Shown here piece after piece: positions 52,707 through 60,839 of a stretch of DNA of 64,000 nucleotides (position 1 is its first letter; each line of letters starts with the position of its first letter). The DNA is from Pseudomonas sp. CC120222-01a (GTDB lineage: Bacteria > Pseudomonadota > Gammaproteobacteria > Pseudomonadales > Pseudomonadaceae). The stretch spans positions 62,001-126,000 of the forward strand of contig NZ_QEQQ01000017.1 in the NCBI RefSeq assembly GCF_003097235.1, given 5' to 3'. The position numbers and the translations under genes are program-made. The notes below the pieces were generated by a model. That model did not search any database and was not told the DNA's origin. It saw only the letters and a list, made by a program, of their open reading frames with translations.

Positions 52707-54071
52707 TTACTGAATGCGAACCTGGCGCCCTGCGTGGGCTTCGGGCAGCCGGTCGCCCTGGCCGAACAGCTTGTGGCGCAAGGTGCCGTCGGTGTAGCTC
52801 AGCGGGTAGCGACCACGGCGCTGCAGCTCCGGTACCAGCAGGTCGACGACATTGGCCAGGTCATCCGGTTGCACGGCGTAGGTGAGGTTGAAACCGTCGA
52901 TGCCGGTCTGGTCGAGCCAGTGTTCCAACTGATCGGCAATTTCGCCGGGCGAACCGACCAGGACCGGGCCACGCCCGCCCAGGCCGACGAATTCGGCGGC
53001 CTCACGCACGGTCCAGCGGCGGTTCGGGTCGGCGGCGGTGAATGCCGCCAGGGCGGCACGGCCAGCATCGTTTTCGACGTATTCGATGGGGGCATCCGGG
53101 TCGAGGCCTGCGAAGTCGATACCGGTCCAGCCTGAGAGCAAGGCAAGGGCGGCGTCCAGATCGACGTAGCGGCGGTATTCGGCAAAGCGTGCCTGGGCTT
53201 CCTGAGTGGTCGGCGCGACGATCAGCAGCGCCTGGGCATAGATCAGCACCTCATCGCGGCCACGCCCGGCTACTTCGCTGGCCTGGCGGATGCCGTCGGC
53301 GTAGCGGCGCAGCACGGTGGGCGTCGGGCCACTGATGAACACGCACTCGGCATGCCGGGCGGCGAACTGTTGGCCGCGGGCCGAGGCGCCGGCCTGGAAC
53401 AGCACCGGGGTGCGCTGGGGTGAGGGCTGGCACAGGTGCATGCCGGGTACCTGGAAATGCTCACCGGCATGGCGGATGGCGTGCACTTTCGACGGTTCGA
53501 TATAGCGGCCGGTTTCGCGCTCCAGCTGCACCGCATCGTCTTCCCAGCTTTTTTCCCAGAGTTTGTACAGCACCTCCAGGTATTCCTCGGCCAGGTCGTA
53601 ACGCTGGTCATGGCCCAGCTGGCGGGCCAGGCCCAGGTTGCGCGCGGCGCTGTCGAGGTAGCCGGTGACGATGTTCCAGCCGACCCGGCCATTGCTCAGG
53701 TGGTCGAGCGTGGACATGCGCCGGGCGAAGGGATAAGGGTGTTCATAGGTCAGCGAAAAGGTCACGCCGAACCCCAGGTGCTCGGTGACCCCGGCCATGG
53801 CCGGCACCAGCAGCAACGGGTCGTTGACCGGCACCTGCACGCCACCGCGCAGGGCGGCTTGCGGGCCACCCTGGTAGACGTCGTAGATACCCAGCACGTC
53901 GGCGATGAACAGCGCATCGAACAGCCCGCGCTCCAGCAGGCGAGCGAGGTCGGTCCAGTAATCGAGGCGGTTGAACGCCACGCTGGTGTTGCGCGGGTGG
54001 CGCCACAGCCCCGGGGACTGGTGGCTGGCGGCGTTCATACTGAAGGCGTTGAAACGGATGTGGCGGGGCAT
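52707..54071 (-). CDS. LLM-class flavin-dependent monooxygenase (NtaA/DszA-like)
   Basis: 454 residues of the bacterial luciferase-like family, NtaA/SnaA/SoxA(DszA) branch: RHIRFNAFSMNAASHQSPGLWRHP, LSNGRVGWNIVTGYLDSAARN, PVLFQAGASARGQQFAARHAE and GSPGEIADQLEHW. Members use reduced FMN and O2 on sulfones, sulfonates or chelators. ATG 54071. Same strand and 16 bp downstream of a sulfonate-type binding protein, so together they point to use of an organosulfur compound. No flavin reductase is next to it. Confidence 0.9.
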   Translation of the reverse strand: MPRHIRFNAFSMNAASHQSPGLWRHPRNTSVAFNRLDYWTDLARLLERGLFDALFIADVLGIYDVYQGGPQAALRGGVQVPVNDPLLLVPAMAGVTEHLGFGVTFSLTYEHPYPFARRMSTLDHLSNGRVGWNIVTGYLDSAARNLGLARQLGHDQRYDLAEEYLEVLYKLWEKSWEDDAVQLERETGRYIEPSKVHAIRHAGEHFQVPGMHLCQPSPQRTPVLFQAGASARGQQFAARHAECVFISGPTPTVLRRYADGIRQASEVAGRGRDEVLIYAQALLIVAPTTQEAQARFAEYRRYVDLDAALALLSGWTGIDFAGLDPDAPIEYVENDAGRAALAAFTAADPNRRWTVREAAEFVGLGGRGPVLVGSPGEIADQLEHWLDQTGIDGFNLTYAVQPDDLANVVDLLVPELQRRGRYPLSYTDGTLRHKLFGQGDRLPEAHAGRQVRIQ

Positions 54072-54087
54072 CGCCTTCACTCCCTGG

Positions 54088-55059
54088 TCACGGCAATACA
54101 GAGGCCGGGTAGACGGCATCGGCGACCTGCAACTTGTGCGGGATCAGGCCCAGGCCCTGGAAGGTATCGGCCAGCTTCTGCTGCTCGGCGACGATCTGTG
54201 GGGTGATGGCCACGGCGTTATAGTTGCGCCGCTCGCTGGCCACCTCCAGCACATTGGCGTTGATGCCCAGTTGCGGTGCCAGCAGTGCGGCGACTTCGGC
54301 GGGCTTGGCGTTGGCCCACTGGCTGACCTTGCCCAGTTCGCTGAAGAAGGTCTTCAGCAGGTCGCGGTGCTGGTCGGCGAAAGCGGCGGTGGACAGGTAG
54401 AAGGTGCGGTTGTTGGTCAGGCCGCTGCCGTCGCGCAGGTTCTTCAGGCCAGGCTGGCTTTCGGCTGCCGCGAGGAACGGGTCCCACAAGGTCACGGCCT
54501 GCACGCTGCCCGATTGCAGGGCGGCGACGGCGTCGGCGGCGTTGTTGACATAGGCCGGGGTGATGTCCTGATAGCTCAGGCCGGCCTGCTCCAGGGCTAC
54601 CGCCAGCAAGTATTGGGCGTTCCAGCCGCGGCCGGTGGCCACGCGCTTGCCTTTGAGGTCCTGCACTGCGGTGAGGTGATCCTGCTCGCGCACCACCAGG
54701 CCGATGCCGCGCGGGTAAGGTTGTTCGGCGGCCAGGTAGACCACGGGCTTGCCGGCAGCCTGGGCGAATACCGACGGCGCGTCGGCAGCGTGGCCCAGGT
54801 CGATGGCGCCGGTGCTCAGCGCTTCGAGCAGTTGCGGGCCGGCGGCGAACTCGTGCCAGCTGACTTTCACGCCCTGGGGCGCCAGGGCCTTTTCCAGCGC
54901 GCCACTGCCTTTGAGGATGTTGATGCTGTTGAACTTCTGATAACCGATGCGCAGGGTCTTGCTGTCTTCGGCAAAGGCGCTGGACCAGGGTAGCAGGCTG
55001 CTGGCGACAGCGGTCAGGAGGCCGCCGACGAGCAGGCGGCGCAGGGGGGAGAAGGGCAT
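54088..55059 (-). CDS. Aliphatic-sulfonate-type ABC transporter substrate-binding protein (SsuA-like)
   Basis: 323 residues; signal peptide to SAFA (~30) with paired arginines (PLRRLLVGG). Then LRIGYQKFNSINILKGSGALEKALAPQG, EFAAGPQLLEALSTGAIDLGHAADAPSVFA and LVVREQDHLTAVQDLKGKRVATGRGWNAQYLL, all SsuA/TauA family segments. It binds sulfonates or nitrate-like substrates in the periplasm. Permease and ATPase genes are absent here, so it is an orphan or uses a remote ABC pair. Gene order with LLM monooxygenase suggests organosulfur uptake. Confidence 0.9.
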   Translation of the reverse strand: MPFSPLRRLLVGGLLTAVASSLLPWSSAFAEDSKTLRIGYQKFNSINILKGSGALEKALAPQGVKVSWHEFAAGPQLLEALSTGAIDLGHAADAPSVFAQAAGKPVVYLAAEQPYPRGIGLVVREQDHLTAVQDLKGKRVATGRGWNAQYLLAVALEQAGLSYQDITPAYVNNAADAVAALQSGSVQAVTLWDPFLAAAESQPGLKNLRDGSGLTNNRTFYLSTAAFADQHRDLLKTFFSELGKVSQWANAKPAEVAALLAPQLGINANVLEVASERRNYNAVAITPQIVAEQQKLADTFQGLGLIPHKLQVADAVYPASVLP

Positions 55060-55251
55060 GGGCGTCGCTCCTTGAGCTGGGTGGGAAACGGTGTACCCAG
55101 CCTAAGGAGGTGGCGTTTGGCTTTCAATTTTTTAATTCCATTTGGTTAGATTGTTTTGTTCTTTTTATATCCTTTTGTTGCTATGTCGTCCGATGACGAA
55201 ATTTTCACATCCTCTTGCTAGGATTCGGGCCAATCAAAAGGAGCCCCGTTC
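55060..55251. promoter_or_regulatory. AT-rich divergent region, sulfonate unit / NHL gene
   Basis: About 192 bp with an unusually AT-rich core (55125-55205) between divergent starts. It should hold the promoter of the sulfur-related unit and of the 55252 gene. A CysB-type site would be expected but is not clearly identifiable. Confidence 0.35.
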
Positions 55252-56130
55252 ATGCCCATCCTGCGCCGGCGCAGCACCCGTATCGCCCTGACTGCCACCA
55301 CTGGACTGGTGGCTGCCACCCTGGGTTTTTTCGCCTGGCAGTCGTTCTACCCGGTACAGGCCGCCACTGGCTGGAATGTCGAGGTGCTGCACCGCGACGT
55401 GGCCAAGGCCGCTTCGTTGCTGCCCCAGGCTGACGGCAGCCTGCTGGTCAGCCGCGAGCTGGATGACGGCAAAGGCAGCATTCTCAAGATCTCCGCCAAC
55501 GGCGACCGCGTGGTGCTGATCGACAACCTGTCCAAGCCCGACGGCATGATCGCGGCCCAAGGTGGCTGGGTGTTCAGCCAGGAAGGCGGTCAAGCACCGG
55601 TCAGCCTGTCCCGCGATGGTCAAGTCACCCACCTGTTCGACGGTAACAGTGTGCAAGGGCTGTGGAACGATGGCGATCACCTGTATGCCATCGAAGATCG
55701 CAAGGGCAATGGGCGCCTGATGCGTTATGACTGGGCCAGCGGCCAGCTCGAAGTGCTGCGTTCGGGGCTGACCGAAACCGAAGGCCTGACCCGCTGCGCC
55801 GACGGCCGCCTGCTGTACACCGAGAAAGGCACCGGCATCGTTCGTGCGTTATCCGACGACGGCAAAGACCCGGTAGTGGTCGAGGGCCTGCACCATCCCA
55901 CCTTCCTGATGTGCGACCAGCGCGGCCTGTGGATCAGCGAAGACAACACCCACCGCGCACGCCTGCTGCGGGTGGACGCCGATGGCACCCAGCACGTGGT
56001 GCTGACCTTCCTCAAGGCGCCGCAGTCGATCATCGCCGATGGCAAGGGTGGCTACCTGCTCGCCGAAGGCGGGCGCAATCGCGTGCTGCAGCTGACCCCG
56101 CCTGCCGACGAAGCCACTGCCCAGCGTTAA
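55252..56130 (+). CDS. Periplasmic or membrane-anchored SMP-30/NHL-like beta-propeller protein
   Basis: 292 residues. An N-terminal hydrophobic anchor or signal (IALTATTGLVAATLGFFAW) leads to a six-bladed propeller-like region with repeats (GSLLVSRELDDGKGSILKI, DHLYAIEDRKGNGRLMRYD, GLWISEDNTHRARLLRVD, GYLLAEGGRNRVLQL). Resembles SMP-30/gluconolactonase-like proteins, without certain catalytic residues. Function unknown. ATG 55252 follows AAGGAG. The end overlaps the convergent EamA gene by four bases. Confidence 0.82.
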   Translation: MPILRRRSTRIALTATTGLVAATLGFFAWQSFYPVQAATGWNVEVLHRDVAKAASLLPQADGSLLVSRELDDGKGSILKISANGDRVVLIDNLSKPDGMIAAQGGWVFSQEGGQAPVSLSRDGQVTHLFDGNSVQGLWNDGDHLYAIEDRKGNGRLMRYDWASGQLEVLRSGLTETEGLTRCADGRLLYTEKGTGIVRALSDDGKDPVVVEGLHHPTFLMCDQRGLWISEDNTHRARLLRVDADGTQHVVLTFLKAPQSIIADGKGGYLLAEGGRNRVLQLTPPADEATAQR

Positions 56131-57011
56131 CTGGGCAGGCGGCGCTTGCGCCCTGGCAGCAAGCCCAGCACCAGCAGGCAACCGAGCAGGATCACCAGTC
56201 CGCCAGCGGCCTGCAGCAGGCTCAGGGTTTCGCCGAGGAACAGCGCGCCGACCAGCACCGCCACCAGGGTGACGACGAACTCGACGCTGATGGCGCGGGT
56301 CGCACCGATGCGTGCCACCAGTCCGAAGTACAGCACGTAGGTGGTGGCGCTCATCACACTGCCGCTGAGCGCCAGATACAGCCAGTCGCTGGCCTGCGGC
56401 AAGGTTGGCACCGGGACTATCAGCAGCAATGGCAAGGTCAGCAGGCCACCGGCCAGGAACGCGCCGCCCGTCACGGTCCAAGGGTCCTGCCCGCGCAGGT
56501 GCAGGCTGGCGTAGTTGCTGCCGAAGGCCGCGCACACGCAGCCGAACAGCGAAGCGAGGCAGCCGTGGATGAAGTCCTCGGTCACTGCCTGCGCCGGGAA
56601 ACCCACCAGCATGACCATGCCCAGCAGGCCCAGCAACAAGCCGACCAGGCCTTGCGGGCTGATCTTCTCCAGGCCCCAGACACGGCCGATGATCATCGAG
56701 AACAGCGGAATGGTCGCAACGAAGATCGCGGCCATGGCCGTGCCGATGCGCGGGGTGGCATAGGACAGGCCGATCAATTGCCCGGCGACGGTGGTGGCGC
56801 CGACCACCAGCAACGGCTTGAGCAGCGGGCGCAGGCGCAAGCTCCGGCCCAGCAGGGCGGCGAGGATGGCCAGGGTACCGCCGGCGATGAAGGCGCGCAG
56901 GCTTACCGCGCCGACCCAGCCGAAGGCATGCACCACCTTGAGCACCACCAGGAAGGAAAAGCCCCAGGCGATGGCCAGGAACAGGTAGGCGGCGATATCG
57001 CGCGGTTGCAT
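56127..57011 (-). CDS. EamA/DMT-family transporter
   Basis: 294 residues, ten predicted helices in two EamA repeats (AAYLFLAIAWGFSFLVVLKVVHAFG; GCVCAAFGSNYASLHLRG; LYLALSGSVMSATTYVLYFGLVARIGATRAISVEF). DMT transporters export metabolites. ATG 57011 chosen by membrane topology; the frame extends 17 codons upstream. No clear partner. Confidence 0.9.
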   Translation of the reverse strand: MQPRDIAAYLFLAIAWGFSFLVVLKVVHAFGWVGAVSLRAFIAGGTLAILAALLGRSLRLRPLLKPLLVVGATTVAGQLIGLSYATPRIGTAMAAIFVATIPLFSMIIGRVWGLEKISPQGLVGLLLGLLGMVMLVGFPAQAVTEDFIHGCLASLFGCVCAAFGSNYASLHLRGQDPWTVTGGAFLAGGLLTLPLLLIVPVPTLPQASDWLYLALSGSVMSATTYVLYFGLVARIGATRAISVEFVVTLVAVLVGALFLGETLSLLQAAGGLVILLGCLLVLGLLPGRKRRLPS

Positions 57012-57083
57012 GGGGCAGGGTCCATCCAGAAAGGAGGGGCGCAGGCTAGCGGGTTGTTGCAAAGAATTTCAAGATTGATCTCG

Positions 57084-57193
57084 CCTGTTCCGGCCTATTC
57101 GCGGGCTCGCCCGCTCCCACAGATATTGCACAGATCTCAAGTACAGCGAGGTACCTGTGGGAGCGGGCATGCCCGCGAAGAGGCCGGAACAGG
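57084..57193. repeat. Class 2 REP pair with extended flanks
   Basis: Two inverted class 2 copies with an extra matching flank CCTGTTCCGGCCT / AGGCCGGAACAGG, a 110-bp block that can form one long stem. It ends one base before the methyltransferase stop codon. Confidence 0.9.
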
Positions 57194-57856
57194 CTATCCA
57201 GCCACGATCAGCAACGACTGCGGCACCGGGCTCTGCGGATGCTGCGGCTCCTGCAGGCTCAGCAACCTGAACCCCGCCATGTCCAGAGCATTCAGCCAGC
57301 TGGCCAAGGTCCGGAAGTACCACGGCATCGGCCGCCACTCCCCGGTAAAGCCAGCAAATGACTCCTCGCGCCAGCCGTCCTGATACTCCCCGCCTGCCAC
57401 GCTCCAAGGGTGCAGGGTCTGGATCACCAGCACGCCAGCGGGCGTCAGCAGTGCTTTCATTGCAGCGAGCAAAGGAATGATGTCTTGGTGCAACAGGGCG
57501 AAATTGGCGCAGATCAGCTCATAGCCGCTGCCGATATTCACCTCACCTTCGGCCAGCTGCGCATAGCTGGCCTGGTGCACCTGCGCCGAGCCTTCGGCCC
57601 GCGCTGCCTCGACCAGCGCGGCGTCGCCATCCACGCCCGTCACCTCGATGCCGCGATCAGCCAGCGCCCGCAGCAACCAGCCCTCGCCGCAACCCAGGTC
57701 CAGCACCCGTTCAGGCTGGCGACCGAGGATCGCCAGCAGGATTGCCTGATCAGTGACCTGCCGGCGGCTCTCGATGGCGCCGCCACGTACCGCGTCTATC
57801 CACGCTTGGGCGTTGTGCTGCCAGCTGTGCAGCAGGGCGTCTTCGGGGCTGGGCAT
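57194..57856 (-). CDS. SAM-dependent methyltransferase
   Basis: 220 residues, class I fold: the SAM-binding motif VLDLGCGEGWLLRALADRG at ~55, acidic residue VTGVDGD, and post-motif segments GYELICANFALLHQ. Residues 1-45 are helical. Target unknown (small molecule or tRNA are possible). ATG 57856. PAP2 gene is 27 bp upstream on the same strand, so it may be one transcription unit with it and the histidine phosphatase. Confidence 0.88.
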   Translation of the reverse strand: MPSPEDALLHSWQHNAQAWIDAVRGGAIESRRQVTDQAILLAILGRQPERVLDLGCGEGWLLRALADRGIEVTGVDGDAALVEAARAEGSAQVHQASYAQLAEGEVNIGSGYELICANFALLHQDIIPLLAAMKALLTPAGVLVIQTLHPWSVAGGEYQDGWREESFAGFTGEWRPMPWYFRTLASWLNALDMAGFRLLSLQEPQHPQSPVPQSLLIVAG

Positions 57857-57883
57857 GTCGGTGTTCCTGAGCAGTGAGACTGC

Positions 57884-58705
57884 TCAAGCATAGGCGTTCG
57901 CCGACCTCTTGTCCGAAGGGGCCTGGGCGGGAGCCTGAAGCGCCTCGCGTCCGTAGAAGCCCAGCGCAGTGGCCCAGGTGGTCAGCCACACGAAAATCCC
58001 GGCCCAGAAGGTATGCGACATGTAGTGCCAGCCTTGCAGCACGCGGGTGGTGCCGTAGACGAAGCCGATCAGCAGAATGGCCACCAGCAGCTTGCGTGCA
58101 TGCTGCCAGCGGTAACGCAGCGCCACGAAGTACAGCGCCAGCAGGGTGAAACCGCTGGAAGCGTGGCCGCCCGGCCAGCAACGACCTTCACCCGCCTTGC
58201 TGAACCAGCGGAAGTTCTCGTACCACTCCACGTGCGCCTCGGGGCCGCCATAGAGGGTGGTTTCCACCGGGCAATACACGCTGGTGTGGCTTTTCAGGTA
58301 ATGGATGACCGTGGTGCTCAGGGCAAATGCCACTACCACGAACAGGAAGTCGCGGCGATGGCGGCTGGTAAAGCGCAGCACCGGGCTGATTCTGGCGGCA
58401 TTCAGGCCGCGGGTGATCAGCGCGTCGGGGTGGTTGGCCAGGCGTGGCCAGATGAACGACAGCAGCGAGCCGATGATCGCCGCCTCGCCGGTCCAGTTCG
58501 GCAGGATGCGCGGCCATTTGTGGGTCACTTTCTCGAACAGCTGGTCATGCAGCAGCGGGAATTGCCCACTGACCGGGTCGAGCAGCAGGTTGCTTATCCA
58601 GCGGTCCAGCGTGGTGAGGTCGAACAGCAGGAAGGTGATCGCGGCGAGCAACAGCGGCAATAGCAAGTTGTTGACGTAGAACGTGGTGCGTGACGAAACG
58701 GGCAT
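57884..58705 (-). CDS. PAP2-family membrane phosphatase
   Basis: 273 residues, about five to six hydrophobic helices. Acid phosphatase signatures: KSHTSVYCP (motif 1-like), CWPGGHASSGF (motif 2, H) and TRVLQGWHYMSHTFW (motif 3, R and H). It acts on lipid phosphates, likely at the inner membrane; lipid A, PgpB-like or undecaprenyl pyrophosphate are possible substrates. ATG 58705 is two bases past the histidine phosphatase stop (58708), so the pair is probably co-transcribed. Confidence 0.9.
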   Translation of the reverse strand: MPVSSRTTFYVNNLLLPLLLAAITFLLFDLTTLDRWISNLLLDPVSGQFPLLHDQLFEKVTHKWPRILPNWTGEAAIIGSLLSFIWPRLANHPDALITRGLNAARISPVLRFTSRHRRDFLFVVVAFALSTTVIHYLKSHTSVYCPVETTLYGGPEAHVEWYENFRWFSKAGEGRCWPGGHASSGFTLLALYFVALRYRWQHARKLLVAILLIGFVYGTTRVLQGWHYMSHTFWAGIFVWLTTWATALGFYGREALQAPAQAPSDKRSANAYA

Positions 58706-58707
58706 GC

Positions 58708-59385
58708 TTACTTCCCTGTGCTGCTGTTGAGTGTCTGCCATTGGTTGGCGTTGAGTTGCCCGAGCAAGTGTGCCTTGCCGTTGCTGTCTTTGCTGACGAA
58801 CAGTGCACTGGCATAGCCGGCAACCCGTTCGCCGCCCGCTACGCGCAGCTGGCGTTCGAGGTGGTCGATGCAGCCGCTGTGGGTGACCAGCACCAGGTTG
58901 TGGCCTTCGCGCTTGTGCGCCAGGGCGGCGTCGGCAAAGGTGCTGTCACAGCGCGCCAGCCAGTCCTGGGTTTCGATGGCCTTGCCGAAGACGAACGAGG
59001 CCGTCTGCTGGGTGCGGACTTCCGGGCTGCTGAGGATATCGGCGTTGGCCAGGCCCAGGCGGCGGACACCATCGCCGACAGCGGCTGCGGCCTGGCTGCC
59101 GTCTACGGTGATGCCGGCAGGGTCGCCAAGGCAGGCATGGTTGGAGCGGTCGCAGCGCTCGGCATGGCGGATCAGCACAATCACCTTGCCGCTGTTCCAG
59201 GCGCTGTAGACGCCCTGTTCGCTCATCAATTGCGAGCTGCCCAGGTTGGTGACATGCGTGCGCAGCACGTGCCAGAGGCCGAACGCCGTGAACGCCAGCA
59301 GCAACGCCAGCAGCCAGACAACAGGCAGTTTCCGGCGTTTCTGGCGCACAAGGCGCGGGTGCGTCGCAATTACATTTTCCAGCAT
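58708..59385 (-). CDS. Membrane-anchored histidine phosphatase-like protein (Ais-like)
   Basis: 225 residues. A single hydrophobic helix (~20-40, LPVVWLLALLLAFTAFGLW) anchors a periplasmic histidine phosphatase domain: RHAER (catalytic H), SSPEVRTQQTA and VLVTHSGCI (second His). It resembles Ais/LpxT-associated lipopolysaccharide phosphatases. Together with the PAP2 neighbour it suggests removal of phosphates from lipid A or another envelope lipid. ATG 59385. Confidence 0.88.
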   Translation of the reverse strand: MLENVIATHPRLVRQKRRKLPVVWLLALLLAFTAFGLWHVLRTHVTNLGSSQLMSEQGVYSAWNSGKVIVLIRHAERCDRSNHACLGDPAGITVDGSQAAAAVGDGVRRLGLANADILSSPEVRTQQTASFVFGKAIETQDWLARCDSTFADAALAHKREGHNLVLVTHSGCIDHLERQLRVAGGERVAGYASALFVSKDSNGKAHLLGQLNANQWQTLNSSTGK

Positions 59386-59465
59386 GCTGCCACTCCGAGG
59401 ACAAGGCTGGCTGCACCTTATCCTCGGCTTTGTGGCCCAATAGTGAAGCGGATGTGAAAATTGTC

Positions 59466-60839
59466 TTATCCCTGCCAGCCGCCGCCGAGCGTCTTGTACA
59501 AGGTCACCCGGTTGACCTGCTCGGCCAGTTGCAGGCTGATCAACGACTGTTGCGCGGAGTAGAGCGAGCGCTGGGCGTCGAGCACATCGAGGAAACTGTC
59601 CGAACCTTGCTTGTACAGTGCCAGCGACAGGTTGTAGCTGGTCTGGGTGGCATCGGTCAGGTTGCGCTGGGCGTCGAGCCGTTCATTGATGTGGGCGCGT
59701 ACCGAGAGCGCATCGGCCACTTCGCTGAAGGCGGTCTGCAGGGTCTTTTCATAGGTGGCCACTTCGATCTCGCGACTGACCTTGGCCGCGTCGAGGCTGG
59801 CGCGGTTGCTGCCGGCGTTGAAAATCGGCAGGTTGATCGACGGGGCAAAGCTCCAGGCGCCGCTGCCGCCCTTGAACAGCCCGGACAACTGGCTGCTGGC
59901 ACTGCCGCCGCTGGCGGTGAGGGTGACGCTGGGGAAGAACGCTGCCCGGGCCGCGCCGATGTCAGCGTTGGCTGCCTTCAGCGTGTGCTCGGCGGCCAGT
60001 ACGTCGGGGCGGCGCTGCAACAGCGTCGAGGGCAGGCCTGCAGGCAAACTGACCAGCAGCGCGGCATTGCTTTGGCTGTCATCCGGCAACAGTGAGCTGT
60101 CGACGCGTTGGCCAACCAGTAAATCCAGGGCGTTGCGGTCCTGCTCGACCTGGCTGGCGTAATTCGCCGCATCGGCGCGGGCCGACTCCACGGTGCTGCG
60201 GGCCTGGGCCAGGCTCACCCCGGACTCGCCACCCAGGCCGTGGCTCTGTTGCACCAGGGCGTAGGTCTTCTGCTGGCTGGTGTAGGTTTTGTTGGCCAGC
60301 TTGAGCAGCTGCTGGTCAGCGGCCAGGGTCATCCACGCGCTGGCTACCTCGGCCACCAGGCTGATCTGGGTGCTGCGGCGGGTCTGCTCCAGGGCAAGGT
60401 ACTGTTCCAGGGCAGCGTCCTTGAGGTTGCCCAGGCGCCCGAACAGGTCCAGCTCGTAACTGCTGACGCCAAGGCCGACACTGTACTGGCTGCTGACCGA
60501 GGTCGTGCCATTGGACAGCGCGCGCTGGCGAGTGCCATCGGCCGTGGCCGACACCGCGGGCAGCATCGCGGCGCGCTGGATGCGGTATTGCGCCTGCTGG
60601 TACTCGACGTTCAGTGCCGCCACCCGCAGGTCGCGGTTGTTGGCCAAGGCCAGGGTTACGGTGTCGCGCAGACGGCTGTCGACGAACAGCGATTGCCAAC
60701 TGATGTCGGCGCTGGTCGCGCTGTTACCGGTGGTCGTCGGCCACTGCTCGGCCACCGGCGCCACCGGGCGCTGGTAGTCGGGGGCCAGGTTGACGCAGCC
60801 GGTCAGGGCCAGCGCCAGCAAGAGGGGGGACAGGCGCAT
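59466..60839 (-). CDS. Outer membrane efflux lipoprotein (OprM/NodT family)
   Basis: 457 residues with a lipoprotein signal (LTGC, C15). Two repeats of the outer membrane factor fold follow (AALNVEYQQAQYRIQRAAMLPAVSATAD; ADIGAARAAFFPSVTLTASGG). It forms the trimeric exit duct for an RND pump. ATG 60839 overlaps the pump stop (TGATG). The longer frame to 61556 is not used since it lies within the pump gene. Substrates not known. Confidence 0.93.
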   Translation of the reverse strand: MRLSPLLLALALTGCVNLAPDYQRPVAPVAEQWPTTTGNSATSADISWQSLFVDSRLRDTVTLALANNRDLRVAALNVEYQQAQYRIQRAAMLPAVSATADGTRQRALSNGTTSVSSQYSVGLGVSSYELDLFGRLGNLKDAALEQYLALEQTRRSTQISLVAEVASAWMTLAADQQLLKLANKTYTSQQKTYALVQQSHGLGGESGVSLAQARSTVESARADAANYASQVEQDRNALDLLVGQRVDSSLLPDDSQSNAALLVSLPAGLPSTLLQRRPDVLAAEHTLKAANADIGAARAAFFPSVTLTASGGSASSQLSGLFKGGSGAWSFAPSINLPIFNAGSNRASLDAAKVSREIEVATYEKTLQTAFSEVADALSVRAHINERLDAQRNLTDATQTSYNLSLALYKQGSDSFLDVLDAQRSLYSAQQSLISLQLAEQVNRVTLYKTLGGGWQG

